A stretch of DNA of 64,000 nt from Streptomyces sp. NBC_01304 (lineage in GTDB: Bacteria; Actinomycetota; Actinomycetes; Streptomycetales; Streptomycetaceae): positions 7,316,001 through 7,380,000 of the forward strand of contig NZ_CP109055.1 in assembly GCF_035975855.1 (NCBI RefSeq), given 5' to 3'. Under the pieces are notes generated by a model. That model did not search any database. It saw only the letters and a list, made by a program, of their open reading frames with translations, and was not told the DNA's origin. The translations under genes and the position numbers were made by a program. Below are positions 8,777 to 18,800 of this stretch, piece by piece; the stretch's first letter is position 1, and each line of letters starts with the position of its first letter.

Positions 8777-10672
8777 GTGGCAGGCAGGATCAATGACGAC
8801 GACGTGAAGGCGGTACGGGACGCGGTCCCGATCGACGCCGTCGTTTCCGAGTACCTCCAGCTGCGCAACGCCGGGGGCGGCAATCTCAAGGGGCTCTGCC
8901 CCTTCCACGACGAAAAGTCACCGTCCTTCCAGGTCAGCCCCAGCAAGGGCCTCTTCCACTGCTTCGGCTGCCAGGAGGGCGGCGACACCATCACGTTCGT
9001 GATGAAGGTCGACCACCTGTCCTTCTCGGAGGTCGTCGAGCGCCTGGCCGGCCAGGCGGGCATCACGCTGCGCTACGAAGAGGGCGGGTACAACCCCTCC
9101 CACCAGCGCGGCGAGCGCATCCGCCTGGTCGAGGCGCACAAGGTCGCGGCGCAGTTCTACGTCGAGCAGCTGGAGAGCGCCGAGGCCGAGATCGGCCGGA
9201 AGTTCCTCGCCGAGCGCGGCTTCGACCAAGCCGCCGCGGCGCACTTCGGCGTCGGGTACAGCCCGGCCGGCTGGGACCACCTCACCCGCTTCCTGCGCGG
9301 CAAGGGCTTCAGCGACAAGGAGCTCACCCTCTCCGGCCTCTCCCAGGAGGGCCGCCGTGGCCCCATCGACCGCTTCCGCGGCCGACTGATGTGGCCGATC
9401 CGGGACATCTCCGGCGATGTCGTCGGCTTCGGCGCCCGCAAGCTCCGCGACGACGACAACGGCCCGAAGTACCTGAACACCCCCGAGACCGCGATCTACA
9501 AGAAGTCGCAGGTCCTGTACGGCGTCGATCTCGCCAAGAAGGAGATCGCCAAGACCTCCCGCGCGGTCGTCGTCGAGGGCTACACCGACGTCATGGCCTG
9601 CCACCTGGCCGGCGTCACCACCGCCATCGCCACCTGCGGCACGGCCTTCGGCAGCGACCACATCAAGATCCTGCGCCGGCTCCTCATGGACAACGGCTCG
9701 GCGCGCGTGATCTTCACCTTCGACGGCGACGCGGCCGGCCAGAAGGCGGCCCTGCGCGCCTTCGAGGACGACCAGAAGTTCGCCGCCGAGACCTACATCG
9801 CCGTCGCCCCCGAGGGCATGGACCCCTGCGACCTGCGCCTGGCCAAGGGCGACGAGGCGGTCGCCGACCTGGTCCAACCCCGCACTCCGCTCTTCGAGTT
9901 CGCCCTGCGCCAGATCGTGGCCCGGTACGACCTGGAGACCCCGGCTGGCCGTGCGGGTGCCCTGGACGAGGCCGCGCCCATCGTGGCCCGCATCAAGAAC
10001 ACCGGGGCGCAGCACGAGGTCGCGGTCCAGCTCGCCGGGATGCTCGGCATCCTCGACACCCAGTTCGTGGTCAAGCGGGTGGCCCAGCTGGCCCGTTGGG
10101 CCCGCGACCGGGGCGGCCGGGGGCCCGCGCCCACACCCGCTCAGGGCCAGACCTTCACAGCGGGCTCCTCCGGCCCCTCGGGCCCGGCCCTGAACCTGCG
10201 CAACCCGGTGTTCGCCACCGAGCGCGAGCTGCTCAAGCTCGCCCTGCAGCGGCCCGAGTTGGTCTCCCCGGCCTTCGACGCGTACGGCATCGACGAGTTC
10301 ACCGCCGCACCCTACGCCGCCGTACGCCAGGCGATCATGGAGGCGGGCGGCGCGGAGCTCGGCACGCAGGACCCGCAGGAATATCTCGTACGTGTCCGGG
10401 AGGCCGCGCCCGACGACGCGGTCCGTGCCATGGTCACGGAACTGGCCGTCGAGGCCATCATGCGCAGAGCGGTCGACGTGGCCTACGCGGGGGAGCAGCT
10501 GGTCTGGGTCCGCCGCCGCGCGGTCGACCGGCGCATCGCCGAGGTCCAGGGCACGCTGGCCCGGCTCGGCCAGCACGCCGACCCCCAGCAACTGGCCGCT
10601 GTACAGCAGGAGTTGATGGTTCTCCAGCGGTACAACCGGGCGCTGATGGACCGCGGGGCCGACGCGCTCTGA
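8777..10672 (+). CDS. dnaG: DNA primase DnaG
   Basis: A protein of 631 residues, normal for bacterial DnaG. The CHC2 zinc domain has Cys41, His44, Cys62 and Cys65 (LCPFHDEKSPS ... FHCFGCQEGG). The RNA-polymerase core with TOPRIM motifs follows: the catalytic Glu near 267 in VVVEGYTDVMACH and the acidic pair near 316/318 in FTFDGDAAGQ. The C-terminal part is the helicase-interaction domain, preceded by a Gly/Pro-rich linker around residue 450. The protein synthesises RNA primers at the replication fork with DnaB. It is probably also expressed independently of the upstream reductase, because a leaderless promoter element abuts the GTG. Confidence 0.97.
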   Translation: MAGRINDDDVKAVRDAVPIDAVVSEYLQLRNAGGGNLKGLCPFHDEKSPSFQVSPSKGLFHCFGCQEGGDTITFVMKVDHLSFSEVVERLAGQAGITLRYEEGGYNPSHQRGERIRLVEAHKVAAQFYVEQLESAEAEIGRKFLAERGFDQAAAAHFGVGYSPAGWDHLTRFLRGKGFSDKELTLSGLSQEGRRGPIDRFRGRLMWPIRDISGDVVGFGARKLRDDDNGPKYLNTPETAIYKKSQVLYGVDLAKKEIAKTSRAVVVEGYTDVMACHLAGVTTAIATCGTAFGSDHIKILRRLLMDNGSARVIFTFDGDAAGQKAALRAFEDDQKFAAETYIAVAPEGMDPCDLRLAKGDEAVADLVQPRTPLFEFALRQIVARYDLETPAGRAGALDEAAPIVARIKNTGAQHEVAVQLAGMLGILDTQFVVKRVAQLARWARDRGGRGPAPTPAQGQTFTAGSSGPSGPALNLRNPVFATERELLKLALQRPELVSPAFDAYGIDEFTAAPYAAVRQAIMEAGGAELGTQDPQEYLVRVREAAPDDAVRAMVTELAVEAIMRRAVDVAYAGEQLVWVRRRAVDRRIAEVQGTLARLGQHADPQQLAAVQQELMVLQRYNRALMDRGADAL

Positions 10673-10717
10673 CCGGACCGGACCGGACCGGGCCGGCCCT
10701 GACGGGCGGGCGGCCGG
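10673..10717. repeat. GACCG short tandem repeat in the convergent gap after dnaG
   Basis: Four to five copies of GACCG are followed by GGCCGGCC and CGGCCGG blocks, which can pair into a GC-rich stem between dnaG and the convergent nucleotidyltransferase gene. It plausibly attenuates both transcripts. Confidence 0.4.
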
Positions 10718-11713
10718 TCAAGCCTCGGGCACTTCCAGGAACGTGGGCGCCAGCGCGGCCTTGAGGCGGTCCACATGCGCGAAGTCGTGCCCGCCGATCT
10801 GCGGGTACTCCTTCAGGAAGTCCTCCCATTCCACGTCGTCCTGGATCCGCTCGATGTGGGCCGACTCCACGGCGTGATACGGATACGGCTCGGCCTCGGC
10901 CAGCCGGAACACCTCGTCGAGCAGCGCGTACCGCAGCGGATACCGCTCCGCGAGCAGCACCGCGTCATACAGGTCCTTGCCCTGCGGGTAGGCGTCGCTG
11001 ACCAGCCACATCACCTTCCAGGCCAGGGACAGCTCGGGCGTCGCGGCCTGCACGACCACCCCGCCGGGGAAGGCCACCGGCTCCGGCGGCACCGGCAGCT
11101 TCTCGTTGAACACGAAGTCCAACTGGACCTGCCCGCCCGGCAGTCCGGGCACCGCCCACGGCAGCATCATCCGCAGGCCCGGCACCCGGTCGTACGTCCA
11201 GATCTCCTCGATCACCGCACCGCCCGCCGAGATCCCGAGCGCCCCACCGCCCTGCTCCGCCATGCGCTGGGCCGCCTCCGCGATGCCGTCCAGCATCCGC
11301 CGGGTGCGCCCCTCCTCGACCCGCCAGCCCTCGGGCACGACGACGAAGTCCAGGTCACCGGGCTCCCGCGCCGCCTCACCCAGCCACAGCGGAAGGAGCA
11401 CACTGCCGCGCAGCACCAGCGAGTCGACCCACGGCGAGCCGGCGACCGCCGCCAGCACGGTGTGCAGCGCATCCTGCCGTGCCGCCTTCCATGCGGCGGC
11501 CTGCTCCTGGTCGGCGAAGTCCGGGTCGAGGGCCCGGTAGGCCCGGTCCAGATGCTTGAAAGCGGGCTCGAAGACGGCCTGTTGGACCACCCGGGAATCG
11601 GCCGGCACGAGCGTGCGCGGCAGCTTCAGCCATGCACGCTGCTCCTCGCTCAGCGGCTCGCTCGGCACCTCCTGGTCGTCGTTCCAGCTGAACTTCCGCC
11701 ATGCCTCGCTCAT
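10718..11713 (-). CDS. nucleotidyltransferase, AbiEii/AbiGii toxin-like family
   Basis: A protein of 331 residues. The central part has the polymerase-beta-like nucleotidyltransferase signature VLRGSVLLPLWLG followed by EPGDLDFVVV (GS...DxD). A later DFVFNEKL could supply a third acidic residue, and SLAWKVMWLVSDAYPQGKDLYD matches the conserved lysine/aspartate helix of AbiEii-type proteins. AbiEii toxins transfer nucleotides to tRNA or other targets. This protein is larger, and its partner is not an AbiEi-like antitoxin. Its ATG overlaps the stop of the preceding gene (ATGA), so the two are translated together. Its conserved core-chromosome position between dnaG and hrdA suggests a housekeeping rather than mobile-defence role; that is inference. 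Confidence 0.7.
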   Translation of the reverse strand: MSEAWRKFSWNDDQEVPSEPLSEEQRAWLKLPRTLVPADSRVVQQAVFEPAFKHLDRAYRALDPDFADQEQAAAWKAARQDALHTVLAAVAGSPWVDSLVLRGSVLLPLWLGEAAREPGDLDFVVVPEGWRVEEGRTRRMLDGIAEAAQRMAEQGGGALGISAGGAVIEEIWTYDRVPGLRMMLPWAVPGLPGGQVQLDFVFNEKLPVPPEPVAFPGGVVVQAATPELSLAWKVMWLVSDAYPQGKDLYDAVLLAERYPLRYALLDEVFRLAEAEPYPYHAVESAHIERIQDDVEWEDFLKEYPQIGGHDFAHVDRLKAALAPTFLEVPEA

Positions 11714-12399
11714 GCCACCGCCCCCGCCTTCCTCGTCACGTTCCTCGGCTCGATCCACCCGTCGTCCACCGACAGGTCGCTGTCGTACAGCACGAACTCC
11801 CGCTCCACACCGACCACTTCGTACGCCGACAGCCCCGCCAGCAACGCATCCAGCTCCCGCCCCGCCGACTCCGCGCCCACCCCGAAGCAGCGCTGCGTCA
11901 AGAAGCGCTCGTGCCGTCCGCCCTCCCGCACCCGCCGCGCGTTCCACGACAGATGCGCCCCGTGTGCCACGGCCACCCCGGTCAGCGCCGCGCGGTCGAA
12001 GCCGGCGTCGAGCAGCAGCTTCACGTGGTGCTCGAAGTGCCGCTCCCCGAAGGTGAATCGGTCGGCGTCCGCGTCCCGCGGCACCTCGGGCGACCGGACC
12101 GCAGTCTCGACCTTGATCCGCACCGGCTCGAACCCCGCGTCGCGCAGCCGCTCCGCGACCGCCCGGGCCACCCCGAGCTGCTCCTCGTACGACCTCGCGT
12201 CGCGCAGCGTGAGCATCGGCTGCGACACCGTACGGCCACGGGCGAGGACGATGTGGGTCACCTTCAACGAGGCCTCGGCGGCCCACCGTTCGAAGGCCCC
12301 GAAGGTCTCCGCGTCCTCGCAGCGGACGGTGACATGGGCCTCGTACAGCGGAGTTGGGCGGTACCCCGAGGAGGGGGCCGAAAGTTGGTGATCGTACAT
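11710..12399 (-). CDS. conserved protein of unknown function, partner of the AbiEii-like nucleotidyltransferase
   Basis: A protein of 229 residues that I cannot assign to a named family. It seems to contain two related halves. The first has [26 protein letters not shown] and [17 protein letters not shown]. The second has [34 protein letters not shown] and REFVLYDSD. Both therefore show an x(E/H)xHVx strand, a conserved arginine/threonine segment and a closing strand with Lys/Glu. His and Arg residues are abundant and could bind nucleotide or phosphate. The ATG at 12399 begins a well-conserved-looking MYDHQ N-terminus. The gene is divergent from the sigma factor gene and coupled by ATGA to the nucleotidyltransferase, suggesting a substrate-binding or regulatory partner. 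Confidence 0.7.
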   Translation of the reverse strand: MYDHQLSAPSSGYRPTPLYEAHVTVRCEDAETFGAFERWAAEASLKVTHIVLARGRTVSQPMLTLRDARSYEEQLGVARAVAERLRDAGFEPVRIKVETAVRSPEVPRDADADRFTFGERHFEHHVKLLLDAGFDRAALTGVAVAHGAHLSWNARRVREGGRHERFLTQRCFGVGAESAGRELDALLAGLSAYEVVGVEREFVLYDSDLSVDDGWIEPRNVTRKAGAVA

Positions 12400-12511
12400 C
12401 GTTCGATCGTCGCAGACACGTCCCGAACCGGCATGCGAGTTTCCCTCGTGGGTAACCGGGTGGTCACGGACCGGACTCAAAAAGTCACCGCACGCCCCTC
12501 GTGGCGGAGAT

Positions 12512-13873
<1,362 letters not shown>

Positions 13874-13909
13874 CGGGCCCGGCACGGCCCGGGCCGGCAG
13901 CATGGGCTC

Positions 13910-14272
13910 ATGCTGACGCTTGGTACGACCGTGCTGGGAGTGGACGACGTTCAGCGGGCGCTGGCCTTCTGGAGTCGGGCCTTGGGGTATGTCCCGCGTG
14001 ACCCCGGACCCGTGGTGGATTCGGTGATCCTGGTGCCGCCGGATGGTGCGGCGGGCGCGCACCTGGCACTGGACACGCTGGAGACGCGACCCCAGCTGCA
14101 GCCGCGCGTGCATCTCGATCTGTACGCGGATGATCCGCAGGCCGAGATCGACCGACTGGTGGGCCTTGGGGCGGAGGTCGTGCTGGGCTGGCAGTATCCG
14201 GCCGACGCGGACTTCGTCGTGCTGTCCGATCCGGAGGGCAACCGGTTCTGCGTCGTCGACAAGTCGAAATAG
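13910..14272 (+). CDS. VOC family (glyoxalase/bleomycin-resistance-like) protein
   Basis: A protein of 120 residues with a single vicinal-oxygen-chelate module pair. It begins LTLGTTVLGVDDVQRALAFWSRALGY, a classic beta-alpha start, continues with HLDLYADDPQAEIDRLVGLGAEVV and ends FVVLSDPEGNRFCVVD. Such proteins coordinate a divalent metal and act as isomerases, dioxygenases or antibiotic-binding proteins; the substrate cannot be deduced. It follows the sigma factor gene by 36 bp in the same direction. It ends just before a strong hairpin repeat that should terminate transcription. Confidence 0.85.
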   Translation: MLTLGTTVLGVDDVQRALAFWSRALGYVPRDPGPVVDSVILVPPDGAAGAHLALDTLETRPQLQPRVHLDLYADDPQAEIDRLVGLGAEVVLGWQYPADADFVVLSDPEGNRFCVVDKSK

Positions 14273-14277
14273 TCCCC

Positions 14278-14440
14278 GCCCCGCCCCTTCCCGTAAGGCT
14301 GCCGCCGGCTTCAAAGACTGTCCTCAAACGCCGGACGGGCTGATTCATCGAGGCCGAGCTCGATGAATCAGCCCGTCCGGCGTTTGAGGACACCGCCCGA
14401 AGGGCGGAAGGCTTCGCAGAATTACGGGAAGGGGCGGGGT
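14278..14440. terminator. long perfect hairpin from the GCCGGACGGGCTGAT repeat family (bidirectional terminator)
   Basis: The core is a perfect 32-bp stem (14321-14352 with 14359-14390) and a 6-bp loop. Outer arms of CCCCGCCCCTTCCCG pair with CGGGAAGGGGCGGGG. It lies exactly between convergent genes, so it can terminate both. The last codons of the ICMT-like gene (PPRPFP) run into it. The right half is almost identical to the repeat at 2898-2978. Confidence 0.85.
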
Positions 14441-14943
14441 GGGGGAGCGGAACGGTAAGCCCGAAGCACCGGCACCCACCCCCGCACAGCCCCCCGATAC
14501 GCCCCGTACTCCGCCCCGAACTGCCGCCGCAGCGTGGGCTCTTCATAGATGCGCACGAACGTCGCCATCACCGCCCAGGCGAGGCCCCCGTACCCGAGCA
14601 GCAGCGGCCGCGAAAGCACCAGCCCCTGCGCAAGGATGAGCGCCACCACAGCCACGTACATCGGATTCCGCACGTAGCGATAGGCCCCGGTGACGACCAG
14701 ATGCTCCGTGGGCGCCACGGGCGCGGGCGTCCCGAGTCCCTGCACCACGAAACGGGCGAACGAGTGGATCAGCAGGGCCGCCGAGCCCACGAGCACCGCC
14801 CAGCCGGCGATACGTACCGGAAGAAGCCATGAACGACCCGCGTCCCAGCCCCCGGTGAGCCACCACGGGACTACCCCCGTGACGACCATCGGAGCGGCCA
14901 GGAAGAAGACCGCGCTGCCCGCAGCTGCCGCACCCTTGCGCAT
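14422..14943 (-). CDS. isoprenylcysteine carboxyl methyltransferase/phospholipid methyltransferase-like membrane protein
   Basis: A protein of 173 residues with several membrane segments (FFLAAPMVVTGVVPWWL, IAGWAVLVGSAALLIHSF, VVALILAQGLVL). It carries the ICMT/PEMT signature GAYRYVRNPMY followed by EEPTLRRQFGAEYGAYRGAVRGWVP, where the RxxxNPMY and E-x2-L-x4-F-x4-Y residues bind S-adenosylmethionine. It should methylate a lipid-like or prenylated small substrate in the membrane; the substrate is unknown. The start ATG at 14943 gives the usual basic N-terminus MRKGAAAAG. It stands alone, downstream of the ABC transporter pair by 28 bp on the same strand, so it may be transcribed with them. Its C-terminus is formed by the terminator repeat. 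Confidence 0.75.
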   Translation of the reverse strand: MRKGAAAAGSAVFFLAAPMVVTGVVPWWLTGGWDAGRSWLLPVRIAGWAVLVGSAALLIHSFARFVVQGLGTPAPVAPTEHLVVTGAYRYVRNPMYVAVVALILAQGLVLSRPLLLGYGGLAWAVMATFVRIYEEPTLRRQFGAEYGAYRGAVRGWVPVLRAYRSAPPPRPFP

Positions 14944-14971
14944 GAAACCCAGAGTGCGGCAGCAGACCCGG

Positions 14972-16900
14972 CTAGTCCACCTCGGCGACAGCCTGAGCGA
15001 ACTGCGCCTTGTACAGGCGGGCATACGCCCCGCCCGCCTCCAACAGCGCGCTGTGCGTGCCCTGTTCGACGATCGAGCCGTTCTCCATCACGAGGATCGT
15101 GTCCGCGTCCCGGATCGTGGAGAGCCGGTGCGCGATCACGAACGACGTACGGCCGTGGGCGAGCCGGGCCATCGCCTTCTGGATCAGGACCTCCGTACGG
15201 GTGTCGACCGAGCTCGTCGCCTCGTCCAACACCAGGATCACCGGGTCGGACAGGAAGGCCCGCGCGATGGTGATGAGCTGCTTCTCACCCGCGCTGACGC
15301 CCGTGCCCTCGTCGTCGATCACCGTGTCGTAGCCCTCGGGGAGCGTACGGATGAACCGGTCGGCGTGGGCCGCACGCGCGGCCTCCTCGATCTCCTCCCG
15401 CGTCACGTCCTTCGCCGCGCCGTACGCGATGTTCTCCGCGATCGTCCCGCCGAACAGCCAGGTGTCCTGCAGCACCATGCCGATCCCGGACCGGAGTTCG
15501 TCGCGCGACATCTTCGCGATGTCGACCCCGTCGAGCGTGATCCGCCCGCCCGTCACGTCGTAGAACCGCATCAGCAGGTTGACGAGCGTGGTCTTGCCCG
15601 CGCCCGTCGGCCCGACGATCGCGACCGTGTGCCCCGGCTCCACGGTGAGGGACAGGTCCTCGATCAGGGGCTTGTCCTCCTCGTACCGGAAGGAGACGTT
15701 CTCCAGCGCGACCAGACCCCGCAGATGCGCCGGCCGCTCGCCCGGCATCGGGTCCGGCTCCTGCTCCTCCGCGTCGAGCAGCTCGAAGATCCGCTCGGCC
15801 GAAGCGACGCCGGACTGCACCAGGTTGGCCATCGACGCGACCTGCGTCAGCGGCATCGAGAACTGCCGCGAGTACTGGATGAACGCCTGGACGTCGCCGA
15901 TCGACAGCGACCCGGAAGCGACCCGCAGACCACCCACGACAGCCACAAGCACATAGTTGAGGTTCGAGATGAAGAACATCAGCGGCTGCATGACCCCGCT
16001 GTTGAACTGCGCCTTGAACCCGGCCTCGTACAGCGCGTCGTTCTGCTCGGCGAAGTCACGGGCCGACTCGTCCTGCCGCCCGAAGACCTTCACCAGCGCG
16101 TGGCCCGTGTACATCTCCTCGACGTGCGCGTTGAGCTTGCCCGTCGTCTTCCACTGCTGCACGAAGTGCGGCTGCGAGCGCTTGCCGACCCGGGTCGCCA
16201 CCAGGAACGACAGCGGCACCGTGATCAGCGCGACGAGCGCGAGCAGCGGCGAGATCCAGAACATCATCACCAGTACGCCGATGATGGTGAGCAGCGAGTT
16301 GATGAGCTGGCCCATCGACTGCTGCAGGGTCTGCCCGATGTTGTCGATGTCGTTGGTCGCCCGGCTCAGCACCTCACCGCGCTGCCGCTTGTCGAAGTAC
16401 GACAGCGGGAGCCGGGACAGCTTCGCCTGCATGTCCTCGCGCATCCGGTACACGGTGCGGTTGACCGCCCGGTTCACCAGCCGCGTGGCGATCGCCATCA
16501 GCAGGCCCGCCACCACGAAGATCGCGAGCGCGAGCAGCAGCACCTCGCCGACCGCGTTGAAGTCGATGCCCTTGCCGGGGGTGAAGTCCATCCCGGAGAG
16601 CATGTCGGCCATCTTGCCCTGGCCGTGCTCCCGCATCTTCGCGAGCACCTCGGCCTTGGTCTGCCCGGCCTCCATGTCCTTGCCGACGATGCCGGAGAAG
16701 ATCAGGTCGGTCGCGTGGCCGAGGATCTTCGGCCCGACCACCGAGAGGCCCACGCTGAGCACGACCGCGAGCAGCAGGCCGTACATTGTGATCCGCTCCG
16801 GCTTGAACTGCGCGAGCAGCCGCTTGCCGGAGTTCTTGAAGTCCATGGACCGCTGATCGGGGCCGCCCCCGGCCATCATCCGCCCTGCAGGCCCGGCCAT
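14972..16900 (-). CDS. ABC exporter half-transporter, catalytically competent subunit
   Basis: A protein of 642 residues. A Gly/Met-rich cytosolic N-terminus is followed by a six-helix type IV ABC exporter membrane domain (to about residue 340) and a nucleotide-binding domain. The latter has Walker A GPTGAGKTTL, Q-loop LQDTWLF, signature VSAGEKQLITIARAFL, Walker B VILVLDEATSSVD with the catalytic Glu, and H-loop VIAHRLSTI. The signature reads SAGEK rather than SGGQ. Its ATG overlaps the stop of the upstream gene by one base (TGATG). With its partner it forms a heterodimeric multidrug or lipid exporter. The long TM region residues 60-110 contain an extra extracytoplasmic Met/Lys-rich loop (KDMEAGQTKAEVLAKMREHG). 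Confidence 0.9.
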   Translation of the reverse strand: MAGPAGRMMAGGGPDQRSMDFKNSGKRLLAQFKPERITMYGLLLAVVLSVGLSVVGPKILGHATDLIFSGIVGKDMEAGQTKAEVLAKMREHGQGKMADMLSGMDFTPGKGIDFNAVGEVLLLALAIFVVAGLLMAIATRLVNRAVNRTVYRMREDMQAKLSRLPLSYFDKRQRGEVLSRATNDIDNIGQTLQQSMGQLINSLLTIIGVLVMMFWISPLLALVALITVPLSFLVATRVGKRSQPHFVQQWKTTGKLNAHVEEMYTGHALVKVFGRQDESARDFAEQNDALYEAGFKAQFNSGVMQPLMFFISNLNYVLVAVVGGLRVASGSLSIGDVQAFIQYSRQFSMPLTQVASMANLVQSGVASAERIFELLDAEEQEPDPMPGERPAHLRGLVALENVSFRYEEDKPLIEDLSLTVEPGHTVAIVGPTGAGKTTLVNLLMRFYDVTGGRITLDGVDIAKMSRDELRSGIGMVLQDTWLFGGTIAENIAYGAAKDVTREEIEEAARAAHADRFIRTLPEGYDTVIDDEGTGVSAGEKQLITIARAFLSDPVILVLDEATSSVDTRTEVLIQKAMARLAHGRTSFVIAHRLSTIRDADTILVMENGSIVEQGTHSALLEAGGAYARLYKAQFAQAVAEVD

Positions 16901-18633
16901 CAGGCAGCCTCCGCTTCCGTGAGCTGGGAGAGCACGATCTCCCGATAGGTCTCATTGCTGTCCATCAGTTCGTGATGGCGCCCGGTCCCGACGACCCGGC
17001 CCTCGTCGAGGACCACGATGCGGTCGGCGTCCCGGATGGTCGCCACCCGCTGGGCGACGATCACCACGGTCGCCTCGGCGGTCTCCCGCCCGAGCGCGGC
17101 CCGCAGCGCGGCGTCCGTCGCGTAGTCGAGGGCCGAGAAGGAGTCGTCGAAGAGGTAGATCTCCGGCCGCTGCACCAGGGTCCGCGCGATCGCGAGCCGC
17201 TGGCGCTGACCGCCGGACACATTCGTCCCGCCTTGCGCGATGGGCGAGTTGAGCCCGTTCTCCAGGCGCTCCACGAAGTCCCGGGCCTGCGCCACCTCCA
17301 GCGCCTGCCACAGTTCGTCGTCCGTCGCGTCCGGGTTTCCGTACCGCAGATTCGTCGCGACGGTCCCGGAGAAGAGATACGGCTTCTGCGGCACGAGCCC
17401 CACGGTCTTCGCCAGGAGCGCGGGGTCCAGGGTGCGTACGTCCACCCCGTCCACAAGGACCTCGCCGTCCGTGGCGTCGAACAGTCGCGGTACGAGTCCG
17501 AGCAGCGTCGACTTCCCGCTGCCCGTCGACCCGATCACCGCGGTCGTCTCCCCGGGCCTGGCCACCAGCCGGACGTCCTGGAGCACGGATTCCTCGGCAC
17601 CCGGATAGCAGAACCCGGCGCCGCGAATCTCCAGATGCCCGTGCCGCGTCAGCTCCCGCACGGGGTTGCTGGGCGGCACCACACTGCTCTCGGTGTCCAG
17701 GACCTCCTCGATGCGCTCGGCACAGACCTCGGCGCGCGGCACCATCATGAACATGAAGGTGGCCATCATGACGCTCATCACGATCTGCATCAGATAGGCC
17801 AGGAACGCGGTCAGCGCGCCGATCTCCATGCCGCCGCTGTCGATGCGGTGCGCACCGAACCAGACCACCGCGATGGACGAGATGTTCACCGTCGTCATGA
17901 CGATCGGGAACATCAGGGCGAGGAGCCGCCCGGTGCCGAGCGAGACGTCCGTCAGCTCGGTGTTGGCGCCGCGAAAGCGCTCCTTCTCGTACGAGTCCCG
18001 GACGAACGCCCTGATCACACGGTTACCGGTGATCTGCTCGCGCAGCACCTGGTTCACCTTGTCGAGCCGCACCTGCATGGTGCGGAACAGCGGCCGCAGC
18101 TTGCGCACGATGATGGTCACGCAGATCCCGAGGACCGGCACGACCGCGACGAGCACCGAAGACAGCGGGACGTCGAGGCTGAGTGCCATCACGATGCCGC
18201 CGACGCACATGATGGGCGCGGACACCATCAGCGTGAACGACATCAGGACCAGCATCTGGACCTGCTGGACGTCATTGGTGGTACGGGTGATCAGGGTGGG
18301 AGCCCCGAAGTGGCCGACCTCCCGGGCGGAGAACGACTGCACCCGGTCGAAGATCGAGGCCCGGACGTCCCGGCCGAGAGCCGCGGCGGTCCTGGCGCCG
18401 TAGAAGACGGCACCGATGTTGCACACCACCTGGACCACGGTGATCGCGATCATGATGGCGCCGAAGGACAGGATGTAGCCCGTGTCCCCCTTCACCACAC
18501 CCTTGTCGATGATGTCGGCGTTCAGGGTGGGCAGGTACAGCGTGGCGCAGGTCTGCAGGAACTGCAGCAGCACCAGCAGGGCTATGGAGTTCTTGTACGG
18601 AGCGAGGTGTTTCCGCAGGAGTCGTATGAGCAC
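16900..18633 (-). CDS. ABC exporter half-transporter, degenerate-site subunit
   Basis: A protein of 577 residues. Six transmembrane helices (start MLIRLLRKHLAPYKNSIALLVLLQFLQ) are followed by a nucleotide-binding domain with Walker A GSTGSGKSTLLG, Q-loop VPQKPYLF, signature NVSGGQRQRLAIARTL, Walker B IYLFDDSFSALD and VAQRVATI. The residue after Walker B is Asp rather than Glu, and the H-loop His is replaced by Gln. Both are marks of the non-catalytic subunit of asymmetric exporters such as TmrAB and BmrCD. It is first in an operon with the competent subunit. The substrate is unknown, and nothing nearby suggests a specialised-metabolite cluster. Confidence 0.9.
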   Translation of the reverse strand: MLIRLLRKHLAPYKNSIALLVLLQFLQTCATLYLPTLNADIIDKGVVKGDTGYILSFGAIMIAITVVQVVCNIGAVFYGARTAAALGRDVRASIFDRVQSFSAREVGHFGAPTLITRTTNDVQQVQMLVLMSFTLMVSAPIMCVGGIVMALSLDVPLSSVLVAVVPVLGICVTIIVRKLRPLFRTMQVRLDKVNQVLREQITGNRVIRAFVRDSYEKERFRGANTELTDVSLGTGRLLALMFPIVMTTVNISSIAVVWFGAHRIDSGGMEIGALTAFLAYLMQIVMSVMMATFMFMMVPRAEVCAERIEEVLDTESSVVPPSNPVRELTRHGHLEIRGAGFCYPGAEESVLQDVRLVARPGETTAVIGSTGSGKSTLLGLVPRLFDATDGEVLVDGVDVRTLDPALLAKTVGLVPQKPYLFSGTVATNLRYGNPDATDDELWQALEVAQARDFVERLENGLNSPIAQGGTNVSGGQRQRLAIARTLVQRPEIYLFDDSFSALDYATDAALRAALGRETAEATVVIVAQRVATIRDADRIVVLDEGRVVGTGRHHELMDSNETYREIVLSQLTEAEAA

Positions 18634-18660
18634 GAGCTACCCATCGCTTTAGCCGGGGTC

Positions 18661-18681
18661 ACCGTTTCATCAATCAACGGT
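18661..18681. promoter_or_regulatory. inverted repeat upstream of the ABC exporter operon
   Basis: ACCGTT and AACGGT arms flank nine AT-rich bases, 28-48 bp before the exporter start codon. It is a plausible operator for a local or distant repressor. No regulator gene is adjacent. Confidence 0.3.
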
Positions 18682-18800
18682 TCACCCCATCCTGCGACAC
18701 CCGACCGCCCGGAGCTCAACGGATTAACTCAAGGGAGGGTCAAGAACCGGCCAGAGCCCCGTCCCCACGGGCCGGGACCAAGGCCCCCACCGGGTCAGGA

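Noticed and set aside
10718..12399. Type IV AbiE toxin-antitoxin system
   Set aside because: Only the nucleotidyltransferase resembles AbiEii. The partner has no wHTH AbiEi features, and the locus is embedded in core genes, so a classic AbiE assignment is not justified.
14690..16948. A 752-codon plus-strand frame opposite the ABC exporter
   Set aside because: It is an antisense shadow. The minus-strand frame holds complete Walker A/B and signature motifs, while the plus-strand product is His/Arg/Asp-rich with no motif.
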